A DNA stretch of 15,083 nt from VMCP01 sp964592635. GTDB taxonomy: Bacteria; Bacteroidota; Bacteroidia; NS11-12g; UBA955. Below the pieces are notes generated by a model. The model ran no database searches and was not told the origin of the DNA. It saw only the letters and a program-made list of their open reading frames with translations. The stretch lies in the NCBI GenBank assembly GCA_964592635.1, contig CAZQFZ010000063.1:1-15083 (forward strand), given 5' to 3'. Each line of letters starts with the position of its first letter. Within the stretch, counting starts at the first letter, position 1. The translations under genes were made by a program, and so were the position numbers. This document shows, in pieces, positions 14,909 through 15,083 of this stretch.

Positions 14909-14986
14909 ATAGGGGCAAATTTGTGGGTGAAATCTCATGAGTCATTCACTCAATGAACTTAATAATTAATGTGCTAAATTTGAATT

Positions 14987-15083
14987 ATGGCTGAAATCAA
15001 GACGAAAGTGCATAATGGTGATGTATTGGAGTTTATACATTCATTTGCAGATACAGAAAAGAAAATTGAAGACGCGCTTCAAC
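14987..15083 (+). CDS. DUF1801-type protein, N-terminal part
   Basis: ATG 14987-14989 opens a frame that runs off the right edge; 32 codons are visible. It begins MAEIKTKVHNGDVLEFIHSF and continues with ADTEKKIEDALQ. The pattern M-x-E-(I/L)-K-T-K-x-N-x-x-V-x-x-F-(I/L) followed by an acidic/Lys stretch is the usual opening of the DUF1801 (YdhG-like) family, small cytosolic proteins of uncertain function. The start is fixed by the family pattern. The ATG follows TAAATTTGAATT, with no Shine-Dalgarno. The nearest convincing promoter is at 14688-14718, about 260 bp upstream. Confidence 0.7.
   Translation, partial: MAEIKTKVHNGDVLEFIHSFADTEKKIEDALQ

Larger units (their letters stand above)
14567..14986. 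other. Divergent regulatory region with three pairs of short direct repeats
   Basis: This region separates the surface-protein gene (-) from the DUF1801 gene (+). It contains TACATCAAAA twice (14656-14665 and 14669-14678), AATAGTAC twice (14701-14708 and 14726-14733), and a perfect 10-bp tandem TTTTTACTCA (14734-14743 and 14744-14753). These cluster around the consensus plus-strand promoter at 14688-14718. Further right lie the orphan signal-peptide ORF (14831-14908) and a small TGAGT/ACTCA inverted repeat (14938-14952). No exact minus-strand TAnnTTTG box was found for the surface-protein gene. Confidence 0.7.

Noticed and set aside
14975..14982. Second TAAATTTG octamer just before the DUF1801 start
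   Set aside because: It lies five bases before the ATG and has no TTTG at the -33 position, so it cannot serve as a normal promoter for that gene.
1..15083. CRISPR array, tRNA/rRNA genes, insertion sequences, integrase, or a defence system
   Set aside because: No regularly spaced repeats, no tRNA-like cloverleaf, and no transposase, recombinase, nuclease or toxin-antitoxin-type protein were seen. The AAA+/VWA pair alone is not enough to call a defence system.

Overview
The window looks like Bacteroidota chromosome. It is AT-rich and has weak or absent Shine-Dalgarno sites in front of most genes. It carries one exact TTTG-N19-TAnnTTTG promoter, a lipoprotein, and a large exported protein with a PKD-like domain and a type IX secretion (T9SS)-like C-terminal sorting domain. 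The left edge carries the last residues of the tRNA-modification GTPase MnmE (FCIGK end). The genus cannot be read from the sequence.

Layout. Positions 1-83: the mnmE 3' end (+). Positions 139-762 (-): a small secreted protein of unknown family, broken by an in-frame TAA directly after its signal peptide. Positions 860-1969 (-): a lipoprotein, followed by about 530 bp of AT-rich non-coding DNA. Positions 2501-3139 (-): an exported Ser/Cys-rich protein with an 18-bp tandem duplication in its 5' region. Positions 3521-6092 (-): a two-gene, overlapping operon of a VWA-domain protein and a MoxR/Mg-chelatase-like AAA+ ATPase. Positions 6409-11285 (+): an AraC-type regulator with an HMA-like N-terminus, a universal stress protein, a 39-residue Lys-rich protein, a GH130-family protein and a large GT4 glycosyltransferase with a fused helical C-terminal domain; the last two overlap by 17 bp. 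Positions 11405-14566 (-): the 1053-residue T9SS/PKD surface protein, convergent with the glycosyltransferase across a bidirectional-looking terminator. Positions 14567-14986: a repeat-rich regulatory region with a consensus promoter and an orphan signal-peptide micro-ORF. Position 14987 to the edge: the start of a DUF1801-type protein (+).

How the genes fit together. GH130 plus GT4 is a plausible unit for making and phosphorolysing a mannose-type oligosaccharide or glycan; that assignment is inferred from the families. AAA+ plus VWA is a recurrent two-component ATPase machine whose client is unknown. The secreted and surface proteins look like independent single genes.

The observations most worth following up are: two similar same-orientation repeats (6148-6194 and 11314-11354) bracketing exactly the 6409-11285 gene block; the nonsense-split secreted gene; the triple set of short direct repeats around the consensus promoter at 14688-14718, which leads into a signal-peptide-only ORF; and a perfect 22-bp palindrome at 3449-3470.
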